Assembly (NCBI RefSeq): GCF_003351345.1
Contig: NZ_QQTO01000033.1
Span: forward strand, 404,978 to 468,977
Direction of reading: 5' to 3'
Source of the DNA: Allobosea caraganae
Lineage (GTDB): Bacteria; Pseudomonadota; Alphaproteobacteria; Rhizobiales; Beijerinckiaceae
DNA: 64,000 bases
The position numbers and the translations under genes are program-made. Below, piece by piece: positions 1 to 7,372 of the stretch (its first letter is position 1; each line of letters starts with the position of its first letter). Below the pieces are notes generated by a model that was not told the origin of the DNA, ran no database searches, and saw only the letters and a list, made by a program, of their open reading frames with translations.

Positions 1-846
1 GACCTCTTCGACAAGTCGGCCGAGCTGGCGAAGCTGGTCGCCGGCGTCCCAGCCCTGATCGTGCGCAACCAGACGCAGGTGCGCGGCGCGATGCTCGACT
101 CGGCCAAGAAGCTGAAGGTCGTCGGCCGGCTCGGCGTCGGGCTCGACAATATCGACATGGCCGCTTGTGCCGCCCGCGAGATCAAGGTCTTCCCGGCGAC
201 TGGTGCCAACAGCCTCTCGGTGGTCGAATACGTCATCGGCACCGCCATGACGCTCCTGCGCGGCGCCTATTTCGCCAATGCGGCGATGCTGGCCGGCGAG
301 TTTCCCAAGACCCAGTTGATCGGCCGCGAGATCGCCGGCAAGCGGCTCGGGCTCGTCGGCTTCGGCGCCATCGCCCGCGACACCGCGCAGCATGCAAGGC
401 TGCTCGGCATGACCATCGCCGCCTATGATCCCTATGTCGCGGCCGATGATCCGGTCTGGCAGAATACCGAGCGGCTCGAGCTCGACGCGCTGCTGGCAAC
501 CTCCGACGTCATCAGCATCCACCTGCCGCTGACGCCCGAGACCAAGGGCCTGATCGGCAAGGACGCCTTCGCCCGCATGAAATCGGATGCCGTGCTGGTC
601 AACGCCGCCCGTGGCGGCGTCATGGACGAGGTAGCGCTGGTCGCGGCGTTGAAGGGCGGCAAGCTTGGCGGCGCGGCGCTCGACGTCTTCGCCGAGGAGC
701 CGCTGCGCGGCGGCGCCAAGCTCTTCGCCGGCACGCCGAACCTGATCCTGACCCCACATATCGCCGGCAACACCGTCGAATCGAATGGCCGCGTCTCCGG
801 CCTCGTCGCCGAGCGCGTCATGGCGGCACTGGAGGGTCGGCTGTGA
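1..846 (+). CDS. slcC: D-isomer-specific 2-hydroxyacid dehydrogenase, SlcC-like (5' partial)
   Basis: The frame is open from the first base, so the start lies left of the window; only the C-terminal 281 residues are present. The protein is of the NAD-dependent D-2-hydroxyacid dehydrogenase (SerA-like) family. A dinucleotide-binding loop GFGAIA is visible (last Gly of the usual GxGxxG is Ala), followed by the family Arg (NAARGG), Glu (FAEEP) and His (TPHIAGN) catalytic residues. There is no C-terminal ACT domain, so it is not a standard biosynthetic SerA. The stop overlaps the start of an Ldh/ComC-type dehydrogenase by 4 nt. That pairing is known for (S)-sulfolactate dehydrogenase SlcC and (R)-sulfolactate dehydrogenase ComC, which together convert one sulfolactate enantiomer to the other through sulfopyruvate. 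The exact substrate is inferred from context only; a generic hydroxyacid dehydrogenase remains possible. Confidence 0.8.
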   Translation, partial: DLFDKSAELAKLVAGVPALIVRNQTQVRGAMLDSAKKLKVVGRLGVGLDNIDMAACAAREIKVFPATGANSLSVVEYVIGTAMTLLRGAYFANAAMLAGEFPKTQLIGREIAGKRLGLVGFGAIARDTAQHARLLGMTIAAYDPYVAADDPVWQNTERLELDALLATSDVISIHLPLTPETKGLIGKDAFARMKSDAVLVNAARGGVMDEVALVAALKGGKLGGAALDVFAEEPLRGGAKLFAGTPNLILTPHIAGNTVESNGRVSGLVAERVMAALEGRL

Positions 847-1823
847 AGCTTTCGCTGGAACAGGCCGAGGCCAGGGTCGCCGAACTCTTCACGCAGGCCG
901 GCGCCTCGCCGGCCAACGCCGCCTCCGTCGCTTGGGCGCTGGTCATGGCCGAGGCCGATGGCCTGAAGGGCCACGGCCTGTCGCGCGTGCCGACCTATCT
1001 CGCCATGCTGAAGGCCGGCAAGATCGATGGCCAGGCCGTGCCGATCGCGCGTCGGCCCAAGCCGGGCGTGTTGGCGATCGATGCCGCCCATGGCTTCGCC
1101 TACCCGGCGATCGACCTCGCCGTGAGCGAGCTTCCCGAACTCGCGCGCCAGCAGGGCATCGTCGCCGCGCCGATCCGCCGCTCCAGCCATTGCGGCGCTG
1201 CCGGCCTGCATGTCGAGCGCCTGGCGGAGCAGGGGCTGGTCGCGCTGCTCTTCGCCAATACGCCCGCTGCCATCGCGCCCTGGGGCGGCTCGAAGCCGGT
1301 CTTCGGCACCAATCCGATCGCCTTCGCCGCGCCGCTCGCCGGCCGCGAGCCGGTCGTGATCGACATGGCGCTGTCGAAGGTCGCGCGCGGCCCGATCGTC
1401 GCCGCTCGGCAGAAGGGCGAGAGCATCCCAGAGGGCTGGGCGCTCGACGTCGACGGCAAGCCGACCACCGATGCCGCCGCCGCGCTCGCCGGCACCATGG
1501 TCCCGCTCGGCGACGCCAAGGGCGCGACGCTGGCGATGATGGTCGAGATCCTCGCCGCCGCCCTGGTCGGCACCCATTTCGCCTTCCAGGCCTCCCCCTT
1601 CATCGACGACAAGGGTGGCCCGCCCGATACCGGCCAGCTCATCCTCGCGATCGACCCCGCGGGCATGGGCGGCAACTGGTTCGCCGAGCGCATGAAACTC
1701 CTGGCGCACGCAATCGAGGAGCAGGAAGGCACGCGCCTGCCGGGCGTCAGGCGCCTGAATCTGCGTGAGAAGGCCAAGGCACAAGGGATTGAGGTTGCGG
1801 AGGAAATCCTAATTTCTGCGTGA
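843..1823 (+). CDS. comC: Ldh/malate dehydrogenase family oxidoreductase, ComC-like
   Basis: 326 aa, starting at GTG 843 inside the stop region of the upstream gene (GTGA overlap), so the two are translationally coupled. It belongs to the NAD(P)-dependent Ldh_2 family (YlbC/ComC/YiaK type), not to classical Rossmann lactate dehydrogenase. The conserved SSHCGAAG segment carries the family catalytic His, followed by the Ala/Asn-rich APWGG...FGTNPIAFA stretch that shapes the cofactor site. ComC is the (R)-sulfolactate dehydrogenase in sulfolactate degraders and in coenzyme M synthesis; relatives reduce diketogulonate or oxidise malate. The neighbouring SlcC-like gene favours sulfolactate. No transporter or sulfo-lyase (suyAB) is visible because the operon runs off the left edge. 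Confidence 0.8.
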   Translation: MKLSLEQAEARVAELFTQAGASPANAASVAWALVMAEADGLKGHGLSRVPTYLAMLKAGKIDGQAVPIARRPKPGVLAIDAAHGFAYPAIDLAVSELPELARQQGIVAAPIRRSSHCGAAGLHVERLAEQGLVALLFANTPAAIAPWGGSKPVFGTNPIAFAAPLAGREPVVIDMALSKVARGPIVAARQKGESIPEGWALDVDGKPTTDAAAALAGTMVPLGDAKGATLAMMVEILAAALVGTHFAFQASPFIDDKGGPPDTGQLILAIDPAGMGGNWFAERMKLLAHAIEEQEGTRLPGVRRLNLREKAKAQGIEVAEEILISA

Positions 1824-1824
1824 G

Positions 1825-2139
1825 TTAGCGACCATCGTTATCCAGCGCTTGGCCTAAATCTCTGCCGCCATAAAGCACGCGCAGGATGGTGACTCGGTTT
1901 CCGTCGATGCGGAACGCGACGGTCACGCGGCGGTCAAGGCCAAATACCCGCATGCCCGGAAGCAGGTCGTCCCTGCGCGTTCCACGTTTCGGAAAGTGGG
2001 CGAGGCCGGCCCATACGGTCTCTGTGCGCGTGACGAAGCGAAGTGCGGTCTCCTCGCTGCTGTGTTCTGCGACCCAGAGATAGGTTTCGCGGAGGTCCTG
2101 TCTGGCGCTTGGTGAGAAGTGGACCTCAAACCTTCTCAC
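1825..2139 (-). CDS. ParE/RelE-family toxin of a type II toxin-antitoxin module
   Basis: About 104 aa when read from GTG 2139. The frame stays open to an ATG-like codon at 2163, but GTG 2139 gives VRRFEVHFSPSARQDL, a typical ParE N-terminus, and overlaps the antitoxin end by 14 nt as is usual for these operons. Family features are the N-terminal FxVxxSxxARxDL strand-helix, the central FPKRGTRRDD loop and the C-terminal VTILRVLYGGRD strand. ParE toxins inhibit DNA gyrase, whereas RelE relatives cleave mRNA; the target here cannot be told from sequence. It is co-transcribed behind the antitoxin gene. The module sits between two catabolic genes and may be a stable chromosomal copy. Confidence 0.85.
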   Translation of the reverse strand: MRRFEVHFSPSARQDLRETYLWVAEHSSEETALRFVTRTETVWAGLAHFPKRGTRRDDLLPGMRVFGLDRRVTVAFRIDGNRVTILRVLYGGRDLGQALDNDGR

Positions 2140-2404
2140 GTTTCGCCGCCACACGGCTCGCATGCAACGCGCGAAGCTCTGCGAAAACCTCCTCGGCAGG
2201 GATCGATGGCCGCGGATCGGCGAGAGCCTCCTCGACCTTGGCCTTCAGAATGGCGTCGAACTCGCGCTCTTCGCGTTCCAGCGCGCGCAGGCCGGCGCGA
2301 AGGACTTCGCTGGCCGATGCGTAATCGCCGGAAGCGACGCGGGCTTCGACCTTGGCCTGCATCTCGCCAAGCGTCACTGTCATGGGCCGGCTTGTTCGGG
2401 TCAT
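2126..2404 (-). CDS. ParD-family antitoxin
   Basis: About 92 aa. I chose ATG 2404 because a perfect AGGAGG (positions 2416 to 2411 on the minus strand) lies six bases before it; the longer reading from 2428 has no such site. The N-terminal TRPMTVTLGEMQAKVEARV resembles the ribbon-helix-helix DNA-binding part of ParD/CopG antitoxins. ASASEVLRAGLRALE is the family signature for dimerisation. The acidic, flexible C-terminus would wrap the toxin. The antitoxin comes first in the operon and probably autorepresses its promoter upstream of 2404. The last codons overlap the toxin start, giving coupled synthesis. Confidence 0.87.
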   Translation of the reverse strand: MTRTSRPMTVTLGEMQAKVEARVASGDYASASEVLRAGLRALEREEREFDAILKAKVEEALADPRPSIPAEEVFAELRALHASRVAAKREKV

Positions 2405-2462
2405 GCTGTGCCTCCTACTTCCAGACAAAGTATGACAAAGTCATTCTGGCGGCAACCTGACC

Positions 2463-4163
2463 TCACACAAAATCGAATCGATCCACGTCCACCAGCCCCT
2501 TATCCGTGATCTTCAAATGCGGGATCACCGGCAGGGTCAGGAAGGCGACTTGCAGGAACGGCTCGGCCAGCACGACGCCAAGCGCCTTTGCGGCCGCTCG
2601 CAAGCCTTCCAAACCGTGGCGCACCGTCTCGAACGGCTGGTCGCTCATCAGCCCGGCCACCGGCAGCGCCAGCTCGGCCGTGACCTTGCCGCCATCGGCC
2701 ACGGCGAAGCCGCCGCCGATTTCGATCAGCCGGTTCGCGGCCGCGGCCATCGAGGCCGCGTCGACGCCGACGATGCAGAGGTTGTGGCTGTCATGGCCGA
2801 CCGAGGAGGCGATGGCGCCATGCTTCATGCCAAAGCCGTGGACGAAGCCCGTCGCGCTGCCGCCATTCCTGCCATGGCGCTCGATCACCGTGACCTTGAC
2901 CGCGTCCTGCGCCAGATCGGGCAGGGCCTCGCCATCGCTCGAGGGCAGGGTCATGGCGAGGCGCTCGGTGATGATCCGGCCCGGCACGACGCCGATCACC
3001 GGCGTCTCGCCAGTGCGCGCCAAAGCCTTGAAATCGGCCTCCATCAGCGCCCGGCTCTTGACGCTGCCGAGACCGACGGCTGAGACCGGCTTGCGGTCGG
3101 CGAAGAGCGCGTCCTCGACCAGCCTGCCGCCGGCAAAGACTTGGCTCACCCGGCAGGCGGCGAGATCCTCGACCAGCACGATATCGGCGCGCTTGCCCGG
3201 CCCGATGAAGCCGCGGTCGAACAGGCCGAAATTCCGCGCGGCCGAGAGCGTCGCGATGCGATAGGTCGCGAGAATGTCCGCTCCTTCAGCGATCGCCGTG
3301 CGGATCATGTAGTCGAGATGGCCTTCCTCGGCGATGTCGAGCGGGTTGCGATCATCGGTGCAGAAGGCCAGGAGGGGCGAGGCGTCGCGGCTGATCAGGG
3401 GGATCAGCGCATGCAGGTCCTTCGAGACGGAGCCTTCGCGGATCAGGATCGCCATGCCCTTGGCGAGCTTTTCGCGGGCTTCGTCGGCAGTCGTGGTCTC
3501 ATGGTCGGTGCGGATGCCGGCTGAGAGGTAGCCGTTCAGGTCCATGCCGCGCACCAGCGGCGCGTGGCCGTCGATATGGCGATGCGAGAAGGCCTCCAGC
3601 TTGGCGAGGCAGCCGGGATCGCGATGCAGCACGCCGGGGAAGTTCATGAACTCGGCGAGGCCGATGACCTTGGGGTGGTTCATCAGCTTGACGAGGTCGG
3701 CCGCGGTCAGCTCGGCGCCGGCCGTCTCCAGATGCGTCGCCGGCACGCAGCTCGAGAGCTGCACGCGCAAATCCATCCGCATCGCCTCGGCGCAGCGCAG
3801 GAAGTACTCGATGCCCTCGCTGCCGAGCACGTTGGCGATCTCGTGCGGGTCGCAGATCGCGGTGGTGACGCCATGCGGCAACACGCAGCGCTCGAATTCG
3901 AGCGGCGTCACCAGCGAGGATTCGACGTGCAGATGCGTGTCGATGAAGCCTGGCACGGCGATGAGGCCAGTCGCATCGAAGCTTTCGCGGCCCTCGTAGC
4001 GTCCATAGGTGCCGACGATGGTGTCGCCGCAAAGCGCGATATCGCTTTCGACCAGCGCCCCGGTGACGAGGTCGAGCAGCTTCGCGCCGCGAATGACGAG
4101 GTCGGCCGGCTCGTCGCCGCGGCCCTGGGCGATGCGGCGGGACAGCGTTGCAGCGTCGGTCAT
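2463..4163 (-). CDS. ade: adenine deaminase
   Basis: 566 aa from ATG 4163, preceded by GGGGTGA. The open frame extends further upstream to 4310, but that part overlaps the divergent gene's promoter and is not family-like. The enzyme hydrolyses adenine to hypoxanthine and ammonia in cytosolic purine salvage. It is an amidohydrolase-superfamily TIM barrel. The GFIDTHLHVESS segment gives the metal-binding HxH, ICDPHEIANVLG a further His, and FCTDDRNP the late metal-binding Asp of the barrel. The C-terminal half (from about residue 420) is the adenine deaminase-specific domain with RHGRNGG and SVGHDSHN motifs. Length is normal for bacterial Ade (about 560-600). It stands alone, convergent with nothing and divergent from the UPF0173 hydrolase gene. 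Confidence 0.95.
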   Translation of the reverse strand: MTDAATLSRRIAQGRGDEPADLVIRGAKLLDLVTGALVESDIALCGDTIVGTYGRYEGRESFDATGLIAVPGFIDTHLHVESSLVTPLEFERCVLPHGVTTAICDPHEIANVLGSEGIEYFLRCAEAMRMDLRVQLSSCVPATHLETAGAELTAADLVKLMNHPKVIGLAEFMNFPGVLHRDPGCLAKLEAFSHRHIDGHAPLVRGMDLNGYLSAGIRTDHETTTADEAREKLAKGMAILIREGSVSKDLHALIPLISRDASPLLAFCTDDRNPLDIAEEGHLDYMIRTAIAEGADILATYRIATLSAARNFGLFDRGFIGPGKRADIVLVEDLAACRVSQVFAGGRLVEDALFADRKPVSAVGLGSVKSRALMEADFKALARTGETPVIGVVPGRIITERLAMTLPSSDGEALPDLAQDAVKVTVIERHGRNGGSATGFVHGFGMKHGAIASSVGHDSHNLCIVGVDAASMAAAANRLIEIGGGFAVADGGKVTAELALPVAGLMSDQPFETVRHGLEGLRAAAKALGVVLAEPFLQVAFLTLPVIPHLKITDKGLVDVDRFDFV

Positions 4164-4286
4164 GGCGTCACCCCGGCGTGGAATCGTGAGGGCGAGCCTG
4201 CACGCGCCCGCCGGCAAAGTCGACTTGGTGTCGCGCTCGAACGGGCCTAGATAAGCCGCTATTCTCGTGCCGCTGGAGACCCTGAG

Positions 4287-4985
4287 ATGAAACTGACCTG
4301 GTACGGCCAATCAGCCTTTCGCGTCGATCTTGCCGGCGCCTCGCTGCTGATCGATCCGTTCTTCACCGGCAACCCCGCCTTCGAGGGCAATGTCGCCGAG
4401 ATCTCGCAGGGCATCAGCCACATCGTCGTCACCCACGGCCATGGCGACCATATCGGCGACACGCTCTCGATCGCCGAAGCCACCGGAGCGACGGTCGTCA
4501 GCAATTTCGACCTGTGCATGTACCTGGCTTCGAAGGGCCTGAAGGCGTTCGAGCCGATGAACACCGGCGGCACCATCGATCTCGGCGCTTTCTCCGTGAC
4601 GCTGGTCCGGGCCGATCATTCGGCCGGGCTGGTCGAGGCCGGCGTCGGCTTCCCGCTCGGCTCAGCCAATGGCGCGATCATCAAGGCCCAGGGCGAGAAG
4701 ACGCTCTGGCACATGGGCGACACCGACATCTTCAGCGACATGGCGCTGCTGAGCGAGATCCACGGCGTCGAGATCTGCATCTGCCCGATCGGCGACCGCT
4801 TCACCATGGGCGGCAAGGTCGCCGCGCTGGCGATGACCCGCTTCGTCAAGCCGAAGGTCGCGATCCCCTGCCATTACGGCTCCTTCCCGATCATCGACCA
4901 GAATGCCGATGCCTTCGTCGCGGCGCTGAAGGACAGCAATGTCCAGGCCGTGGTGCCGAAGAAGGGCGAGGCGGTTACGCTCTGA
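4287..4985 (+). CDS. UPF0173-family metal-dependent hydrolase (metallo-beta-lactamase fold)
   Basis: 232 aa from ATG 4287 with GGAGA upstream. The N-terminus MKLTWYGQSAFRVDL and the THGHGDHIGD motif (H50, H52, D54, H55) place it in the UPF0173/UlaG-like branch of the metallo-beta-lactamase superfamily, which binds one or two metal ions. Later motifs HMGDTD and PCHYGSFP supply further ligands. The physiological substrate of this branch is not established. No signal peptide is seen, so it is cytosolic. It is divergent from ade with about 120 bp between them, and a REP-like hairpin follows it. Confidence 0.9.
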   Translation: MKLTWYGQSAFRVDLAGASLLIDPFFTGNPAFEGNVAEISQGISHIVVTHGHGDHIGDTLSIAEATGATVVSNFDLCMYLASKGLKAFEPMNTGGTIDLGAFSVTLVRADHSAGLVEAGVGFPLGSANGAIIKAQGEKTLWHMGDTDIFSDMALLSEIHGVEICICPIGDRFTMGGKVAALAMTRFVKPKVAIPCHYGSFPIIDQNADAFVAALKDSNVQAVVPKKGEAVTL

Positions 4986-5015
4986 TGTAACCGGACAAGG
5001 CGCGGGCAGCCTCCA

Positions 5016-5047
5016 CCGTCATTGCTTCGCTACGCTCGCAATGACGG
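5016..5047. repeat. short palindromic intergenic element (REP-like)
   Basis: Ten-base arms CCGTCATTGC and GCAATGACGG flank a 12-base centre that itself contains the GCGAAGC-type core. Elements with this CGTCATTGCGAGCG pattern are widely dispersed between genes in alphaproteobacteria. It lies in the gap between the UPF0173 gene and gatC and may act as a transcription barrier or mRNA stabiliser for the upstream gene. Confidence 0.7.
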
Positions 5048-5183
5048 GGGGCAGGCGCAGCTCAAGAGAGGGCTCCCGCGTTTCCTCGTTTAACGACGCA
5101 GCATTGTTGCGGGCAAACAGCCGCCGCCTTATAGCGCTGGTGAGTTTCAGCGCCTTTGGCGCCAAAGTTTCCAGGAGCCTGCC

Positions 5184-5471
5184 ATGTCGGTCGATCTCGC
5201 CACCGTCAAGCGCGTCGCGCATCTCGCGCGCATCGCCGTGCCGGAGTCCGAGCTGCCCAAGCTGCAAGGCGAGCTCAACGCCATCCTCGGCTTCGTCGAG
5301 CAGCTGGACGAGGTCGATGTCACCGGTATCGAGCCGATGACCTCGGTCACGCCGATGGCGATGGCGCAGCGCGCGGACGTCGTGAACGACGGCGAGATCG
5401 CCGATCGCATCGTCGCCAACGCGCCCGTCTCCGAAGACGATTATTTCATGGTGCCGAAGGTGGTCGAATGA
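5184..5471 (+). CDS. gatC: aspartyl/glutamyl-tRNA amidotransferase subunit C
   Basis: 95 aa from ATG 5184, with AGGAG upstream. GatC wraps around and stabilises GatA within the GatCAB complex, which converts mischarged Asp-tRNA(Asn) and Glu-tRNA(Gln) to Asn- and Gln-tRNA using glutamine amide nitrogen. The family pattern VKRVAHLARIAV near the N-terminus, the LNAILGFVEQLDEVD helix and the GIEPMTSVTPM segment are all present, with a C-terminal DDYFMVPKVVE. gatA follows 84 bp downstream, separated by a perfect inverted repeat; gatB is about 6 kb further on. Confidence 0.95.
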   Translation: MSVDLATVKRVAHLARIAVPESELPKLQGELNAILGFVEQLDEVDVTGIEPMTSVTPMAMAQRADVVNDGEIADRIVANAPVSEDDYFMVPKVVE

Positions 5472-5497
5472 GCGCTTGAAGCGCTCATTCGACCACC
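5459..5497. repeat. perfect 39-bp palindrome over the gatC stop codon
   Basis: Left arm 5459-5477, one central G, right arm 5479-5497. The 19-base arms are exact reverse complements. The left arm is the last codons and stop of gatC; the right arm is their mirror copy in the gatC-gatA spacer. A second, shorter GC-rich hairpin (CCCCGG 5496-5501 with CCGGGG 5517-5522) follows. No T-run follows the stem. It could act as an attenuator, an mRNA processing site or simply an inverted duplication. Confidence 0.85.
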
Positions 5498-5555
5498 CCG
5501 GACGCGCGAAGCACGACCGGGGTCGCTTCCCATTCAGCCGACCGGATATTCAAAC

Positions 5556-7070
5556 GTGACCGATCTCACCCGCCTGACGCTGACCGAGGCCCGCGACGGC
5601 CTCAAGGCCAAGACCTTCTCCGCCACCGAGCTGACCCAGGCCCATATCGCCTCGGTCGAGAAGGCGCGCGCGCTCAACGCCTATGTGCTGGAGACGCCGG
5701 AGCATGCGCTGAAGCAGGCCGCGGCCTCGGACGCCAAGCTCGCCAAGGGCGAGGCCGGCCCGCTCGAAGGCCTGCCGCTCGGCATCAAGGACCTCTTCGC
5801 CACCGAGGGCGTGCGCACCACCGCCTGCTCGAAGATCCTCGGCAATTTCGTGCCGGCCTATGAATCGACGGTGTCGGGCCAGCTCTGGCGCGATGGCGCC
5901 GTGATGCTCGGCAAGCTCAACAACGACGAGTTCGCCATGGGCTCGTCGAACGAGACCAGCGCCTTCGGCAACGTCGTCAACCCCTGGCGCCGTAGCGGCT
6001 CGAATGTCGGGGCAGGGGCTGCCGGCTCGATCGAGGGCAGCTATCTCGTGCCGGGCGGCTCTTCGGGCGGCTCGGCCTCGGCCGTCGCCGCCGATCTCTG
6101 CCTCGCCGCGACCGCGACCGATACCGGCGGCTCGATCCGCCAGCCGGCCGCCTTCACCGGCACGGTCGGCATCAAGCCGACCTATGGCCGCTGCTCGCGC
6201 TGGGGCATCGTCGCCTTCGCCTCCTCGCTCGACCAGGCCGGGCCGATCGGCAAGACGGTGCGCGACTGCGCCGTGATGCTGCGCTCCATGGCCGGCCACG
6301 ATCCCAAGGACACGACCTCGGTCGATATGCCCGTGCCGGATTACGAGAAGGCCGTCGGCCGCTCGGTCAAGGGCATGAAGATCGGCATCCCGAAGGAATA
6401 TCGTCTCGACGGCATGTCGCCCGAGATCGAGGCGCTCTGGCAGCAGGGCATCGCCTGGCTCAAGGCGGCTGGTGCCGAGATCGTCGACATCTCGCTGCCG
6501 CACACGAAATACGCCCTGCCGGCCTATTACATCGTCGCCCCGGCCGAGGCCTCGTCCAACCTCGCTCGCTATGACGGCGTCCGCTACGGTCTGCGCGTGC
6601 CGGGCAAGGACATCGTCGAGATGTACGAGAAGACCCGCGCCGAGGGTTTTGGCGCCGAGGTCAAGCGCCGCATCATGATCGGCACCTACGTGCTCTCCGC
6701 CGGCTATTACGACGCCTACTACCTCAAGGCGCAGAAGGTCCGCACCTTGATCAAGCGCGACTTTGAGGATGTCTACTCGGCCGGTATCGACGCCGTGCTG
6801 ACGCCGGCGACGCCGTCAGCCGCCTTCGGCATCGGCGAGAAGGGCTCGGCCGATCCGGTCGAGATGTACCTGAACGACATCTTCACGGTGACGGTGAACA
6901 TGGCCGGCCTGCCGGGCCTCGCCGTGCCCGCCGGGCGCGACTCGCAGGGGCTGCCGCTCGGCCTGCAGCTCATCGGCCGGCCCTTCGACGAGGAGACGCT
7001 GTTCTCGATCGGCCAGGTCATCGAGGAGGCCGCCGGCCGCTTCACCGTGCCGGAGCGCTGGTGGGCCTAA
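5556..7070 (+). CDS. gatA: aspartyl/glutamyl-tRNA amidotransferase subunit A
   Basis: 504 aa from GTG 5556. GatA is the glutamine amidase subunit of GatCAB; it releases ammonia that is channelled to GatB. The amidase-signature Ser-cisSer-Lys triad is visible as K78 (GIKDLFAT), the GGSSGGSA loop near 167-174 and S193 in TDTGGSIRQPA. The enzyme is cytosolic. Between NPW (about 142-144) and VPGGSSGG there is an extra Gly/Ala/Ser-rich segment of roughly 15 residues compared with many GatA proteins; it may be a lineage insertion. Probably co-transcribed with gatC. Confidence 0.96.
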   Translation: MTDLTRLTLTEARDGLKAKTFSATELTQAHIASVEKARALNAYVLETPEHALKQAAASDAKLAKGEAGPLEGLPLGIKDLFATEGVRTTACSKILGNFVPAYESTVSGQLWRDGAVMLGKLNNDEFAMGSSNETSAFGNVVNPWRRSGSNVGAGAAGSIEGSYLVPGGSSGGSASAVAADLCLAATATDTGGSIRQPAAFTGTVGIKPTYGRCSRWGIVAFASSLDQAGPIGKTVRDCAVMLRSMAGHDPKDTTSVDMPVPDYEKAVGRSVKGMKIGIPKEYRLDGMSPEIEALWQQGIAWLKAAGAEIVDISLPHTKYALPAYYIVAPAEASSNLARYDGVRYGLRVPGKDIVEMYEKTRAEGFGAEVKRRIMIGTYVLSAGYYDAYYLKAQKVRTLIKRDFEDVYSAGIDAVLTPATPSAAFGIGEKGSADPVEMYLNDIFTVTVNMAGLPGLAVPAGRDSQGLPLGLQLIGRPFDEETLFSIGQVIEEAAGRFTVPERWWA

Positions 7071-7372
7071 CCTTTCTCCCTCGGGGGAGAAAGTGGGCTG
7101 GCGAAGCCGGGTCGGATGAGGGAAGGGCGCGTCAGCGGCCCTTTTCTCTTGTTTGAGATTGGAGGGAGACTTCCCTTACACGCCGACGCAGCGCCTCTTC
7201 CCTTCTCCCTCTTGCGGGAGAAGGTGCCCCGGCAGGGGCGGATGAGGGGTCGCGCTGTCCTATCCAGTAACCGAGGATGTCATGCACCGACGCTGCTGTC
7301 GTCGCGCGACCCCTCATCCGTCTCGGCTTCGCCGAGCCACCTTCTCCCGCAAGAGGGAGAAGGGAAGGCAGC
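7071..7372. repeat. intergenic repeat cluster between gatA and the glycine-rich gene
   Basis: No gene is seen here. The gap holds three copies of a CTTCTCCC...GGGAGAAG hairpin unit. The first is at 7073-7092 (TTTCTCCC, loop TCGG, GGGAGAAA). The second (from 7202) and third (to 7367) face each other as a long inverted repeat; both contain the GGATGAGG or CCTCATCC block and the GGGAGAAGG arm. The unit resembles dispersed intergenic palindromes of Rhizobiales. It probably ends gatA transcription and the oppositely oriented glycine-rich gene. Confidence 0.75.
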
